7,575 bases of DNA from Pseudomonadales bacterium. Lineage in GTDB: Bacteria; Pseudomonadota; Gammaproteobacteria; Pseudomonadales; DC-out160. Made by a program: the position numbers and the translations under genes. The number at the start of each line of letters is the position of its first letter. Positions within the stretch are counted from its first letter, which is position 1. The stretch spans positions 21,048 to 28,622 of the forward strand of contig JAESQG010000239.1 of the NCBI GenBank assembly GCA_016765265.1, in the 5' to 3' direction. The notes beneath the pieces were generated by a model, which worked only from the letters and a program-made list of their open reading frames with translations, did no database searches and was not told the DNA's origin. Shown here one piece after another: positions 6,062 to 7,575 of the stretch.

Positions 6062-6670
6062 ATGGTATCCGCTAACAATAAGTTAACTAATCCAGGCTCC
6101 GCAGTACAAAGCCCAGACCTTAACTGGAGCCAAGTCAAAGAAACAATCTCTTTGATGTGCCTGGCGATGGCACAAATAGATACCACCCTGACAGATAGCT
6201 CTCGTTCTGTGGATGATTTAACGGAGTCCTTTACCTTTTTAGCTAAAGATGCCATGAAGCTTTGCGAAATTCATGAAAAGGACAGTAGTGGAGAAGGTGC
6301 AGATTCGCCCCTACTCTCACAAACACAGGAAATCGCAGTCTCTATGTTGCAACGCATTAATTCGGCCATTATTGCGTTTCAGTTTTACGATCGTCTGACT
6401 CAACGTCTACACCATGTTCGGGGTACCCTCAATGATTTAGGGGAGCTCATTGATGATCCCACTCAACTTTACAATCCAGAAGAGTGGTCCAAATTACAAA
6501 ATGAGATCCGTTCTTGCTATACCATGGAATGCGAACGCTTGATGTTCGATCGGATTATGAAAGGCGATACTATCGACGAAGCTTTACAACTTTACCATCA
6601 TCAGTTTACTGAAGAAGATAAAATTAAAGACAGTGACGATCAGACTGACGACGACATTGAATTGTTTTAG
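6062..6670 (+). CDS. CheZ-like helical protein with DxxxQ motif (putative response-regulator phosphatase)
   Basis: The product has 202 residues, close to the 214 of E. coli CheZ. It is soluble and appears almost wholly helical. A first helical region spans about 22-70 and a second about 85-130. The second contains AFQFYDRLTQRLHHV, in which D110 and Q114 have the D-x-x-x-Q spacing of the CheZ catalytic pair (Asp143 and Gln147, in DLTGQ). In CheZ these residues promote hydrolysis of CheY phosphate. An acidic linker (about 184-199) ends in DDIELF, which recalls the acidic-hydrophobic C-terminal peptide by which CheZ binds CheY. That is the case for a phosphatase acting on a CheY-like receiver; overall sequence similarity to CheZ otherwise looks low, so the role is inferred. 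No chemotaxis or flagellar gene adjoins it, so the partner is unknown. The ATG at 6062 is preceded by GAAGAG only three bases away, a mediocre site. It is convergent with argJ. Confidence 0.8.
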   Translation: MVSANNKLTNPGSAVQSPDLNWSQVKETISLMCLAMAQIDTTLTDSSRSVDDLTESFTFLAKDAMKLCEIHEKDSSGEGADSPLLSQTQEIAVSMLQRINSAIIAFQFYDRLTQRLHHVRGTLNDLGELIDDPTQLYNPEEWSKLQNEIRSCYTMECERLMFDRIMKGDTIDEALQLYHHQFTEEDKIKDSDDQTDDDIELF

Positions 6671-6672
6671 CA

Positions 6673-6689
6673 TTTAAGCCTAACTTAAA
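6673..6689. terminator. Small hairpin between convergent genes
   Basis: TTTAAG (6673-6678) and CTTAAA (6684-6689) form a 6-bp AT-rich stem in the 27-base gap between the CheZ-like gene and argJ. A second short inverted repeat, CACTA/TAGTG, spans 6690-6707 and overlaps the argJ stop. Neither has a T run, so as terminators they are weak; the convergent layout makes some transcript end here likely. Confidence 0.25.
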
Positions 6690-6697
6690 CACTAGCC

Positions 6698-7575
6698 CTA
6701 AGTAGTGTACTCCGCATTAATTTTGATATACCCCTCACTTAAATCACAACCCCAAGCCTTGGCGGTATAAACCGGGCGACCAATCTCCACTTCAATATCA
6801 ACGGTTTTTGCCTCACCCATACGCGCAGACAAAGCCTCTAAATCCAGCGGTATTTGATGACCGTATTCAAACACCGTTTGCCCCAAAATTTTTATCAACA
6901 CATCGGCAGGTTGGATTTCAGGAAGCGTCTCTCGATCGGAAGGCTTACCCACTGCCATCACAATGCGCCCCCAATTGGGATCACGTCCATATACCGCAGT
7001 TTTGATTAATGGAGAGTTAATAATTTTTTTCGTAAATAAACGTGCGTCCTCATAAGAGGTGGACAAACTCACTTTAGCTTCAATGACTTGATTAGCCCCT
7101 TCCGCTTGGCCAATAATATCGCGGGCCAGTTTTAAGCATAATGCTGTCAACGCACGTTCAAAATGTTGCAAACCCACTTCATCAATGGTTTTTTCATTAG
7201 TAGAAAAAATGGCTACCGTATCACTGGTACTAGTATCACTATCCACCGAAATAGCGTTAAAGGTTTTGTCCACCGCTCGTTTCAGGATTTGATCCAAATC
7301 CGTTTTATCAATCTTTACGTCAGTAAAAAAGTAACTCAGCATGGTCGCCATATTTGGCTCAATCATACCGGCTCCTTTAGCAAAGCCACAAAGAGTGACA
7401 CCATCAAATTCAACAGATGCCATCTTCGCTTGTTTATCTGTCGTCAAAATCGCTACAGCCGCTTGTTCCAATGCACAGGCTTGTAATTTTTCTGCGACGC
7501 CATCAATCGCATTACCTACAATATCCATTGGTAACGACACACCGATAACCCCGGTACAGGAAATCAACTGACTAG
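6698..7575 (-). CDS. argJ: ArgJ, bifunctional glutamate N-acetyltransferase/ornithine acetyltransferase, N-terminus cut by window edge
   Basis: ArgJ moves the acetyl group from N-acetylornithine to glutamate, recycling it in arginine synthesis; many bacterial forms also make N-acetylglutamate from acetyl-CoA. The frame is open to the right edge: codons upstream of the TTG at 7567 continue as SQL, so that TTG is internal. About 291 residues are visible, and with a usual length near 400 roughly the first 110 are missing. Visible motifs are CTGVIG, with the Thr-Gly of the oxyanion hole, and KGAGMIEPNMATML, in which the precursor cleaves itself between Ala and Thr. The Thr, codon 7345-7343, becomes the N-terminal nucleophile of the beta chain. 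Further landmarks are VDSDTSTSDT, YGRDPNWGRI and the C-terminal AWGCDLSEGYIKINAEYTT, all expected for the family. All key residues in view are intact. The gene is convergent with the CheZ-like gene, and its promoter lies outside the window. Confidence 0.96.
   Translation of the reverse strand, partial: SQLISCTGVIGVSLPMDIVGNAIDGVAEKLQACALEQAAVAILTTDKQAKMASVEFDGVTLCGFAKGAGMIEPNMATMLSYFFTDVKIDKTDLDQILKRAVDKTFNAISVDSDTSTSDTVAIFSTNEKTIDEVGLQHFERALTALCLKLARDIIGQAEGANQVIEAKVSLSTSYEDARLFTKKIINSPLIKTAVYGRDPNWGRIVMAVGKPSDRETLPEIQPADVLIKILGQTVFEYGHQIPLDLEALSARMGEAKTVDIEVEIGRPVYTAKAWGCDLSEGYIKINAEYTT

Noticed and set aside
6678..6684. GCCTAAC, matching the RYYYAAC end of integron attC sites
   Set aside because: No matching GTTRRRY partner or imperfect hairpin of attC type lies nearby, and the flanking genes are housekeeping or ordinary chromosomal genes.
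7565..7567. TTG as the start of argJ
   Set aside because: The frame stays open to the window edge (SQL precedes it), and the conserved STGVIG-type segment lies about 110 residues into normal ArgJ proteins, so the true start is outside the window.

Overview
The window looks like an ordinary chromosomal segment of a gammaproteobacterium with moderate GC content. The grounds are a bacterial-type bifunctional ArgJ, an RND pump of a type common in marine and environmental gammaproteobacteria, and a CheZ-like protein. The assignment is inferred from protein character; no rRNA or other phylogenetic marker is present. I see no tRNA or rRNA gene, insertion sequence, phage gene, CRISPR array or integrase.

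Left part (1-1265): two minus-strand genes. One encodes a small three-helix membrane protein (32-358). The other encodes a 238-residue cytoplasmic protein with four cysteines in a CxxCPL...HCP...DCP pattern (534-1250). A hairpin that could end transcription lies between them. Bases 1251-1510 are a divergent regulatory region. It holds a perfect TATAAT box with three 12-bp direct repeats where the -35 box should be (leftward), and a TTGACA-type promoter (rightward).

Middle (1511-5820): a tightly linked two-gene efflux operon made of a membrane-anchored periplasmic adaptor and a 1049-residue RND permease. No outer-membrane channel gene is adjacent, so the pump probably borrows a TolC-like protein encoded elsewhere. 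The adaptor appears to start at a non-standard ATT codon. The permease carries the reduced proton-relay residues Asp-Gly and Asn instead of the Asp-Asp and Lys of AcrB.

Bases 5821-6061 are non-coding but rich in structure: three 20-bp repeats each centred on a TTAGCTAA-like box, a 12-bp palindrome, a weak hairpin and a 10-bp tandem duplication.

Right part (6062-7575): a 202-residue helical protein with a DxxxQ motif and an acidic tail ending in hydrophobic residues. Both features recall the CheY phosphatase CheZ, although no chemotaxis gene is in view. It is convergent with argJ, which runs off the right edge without its N-terminal part.

The genes do not form one pathway. No clearly new system is visible; the CheZ-like protein, the ATT start and the phased repeats are the points most worth a second look.
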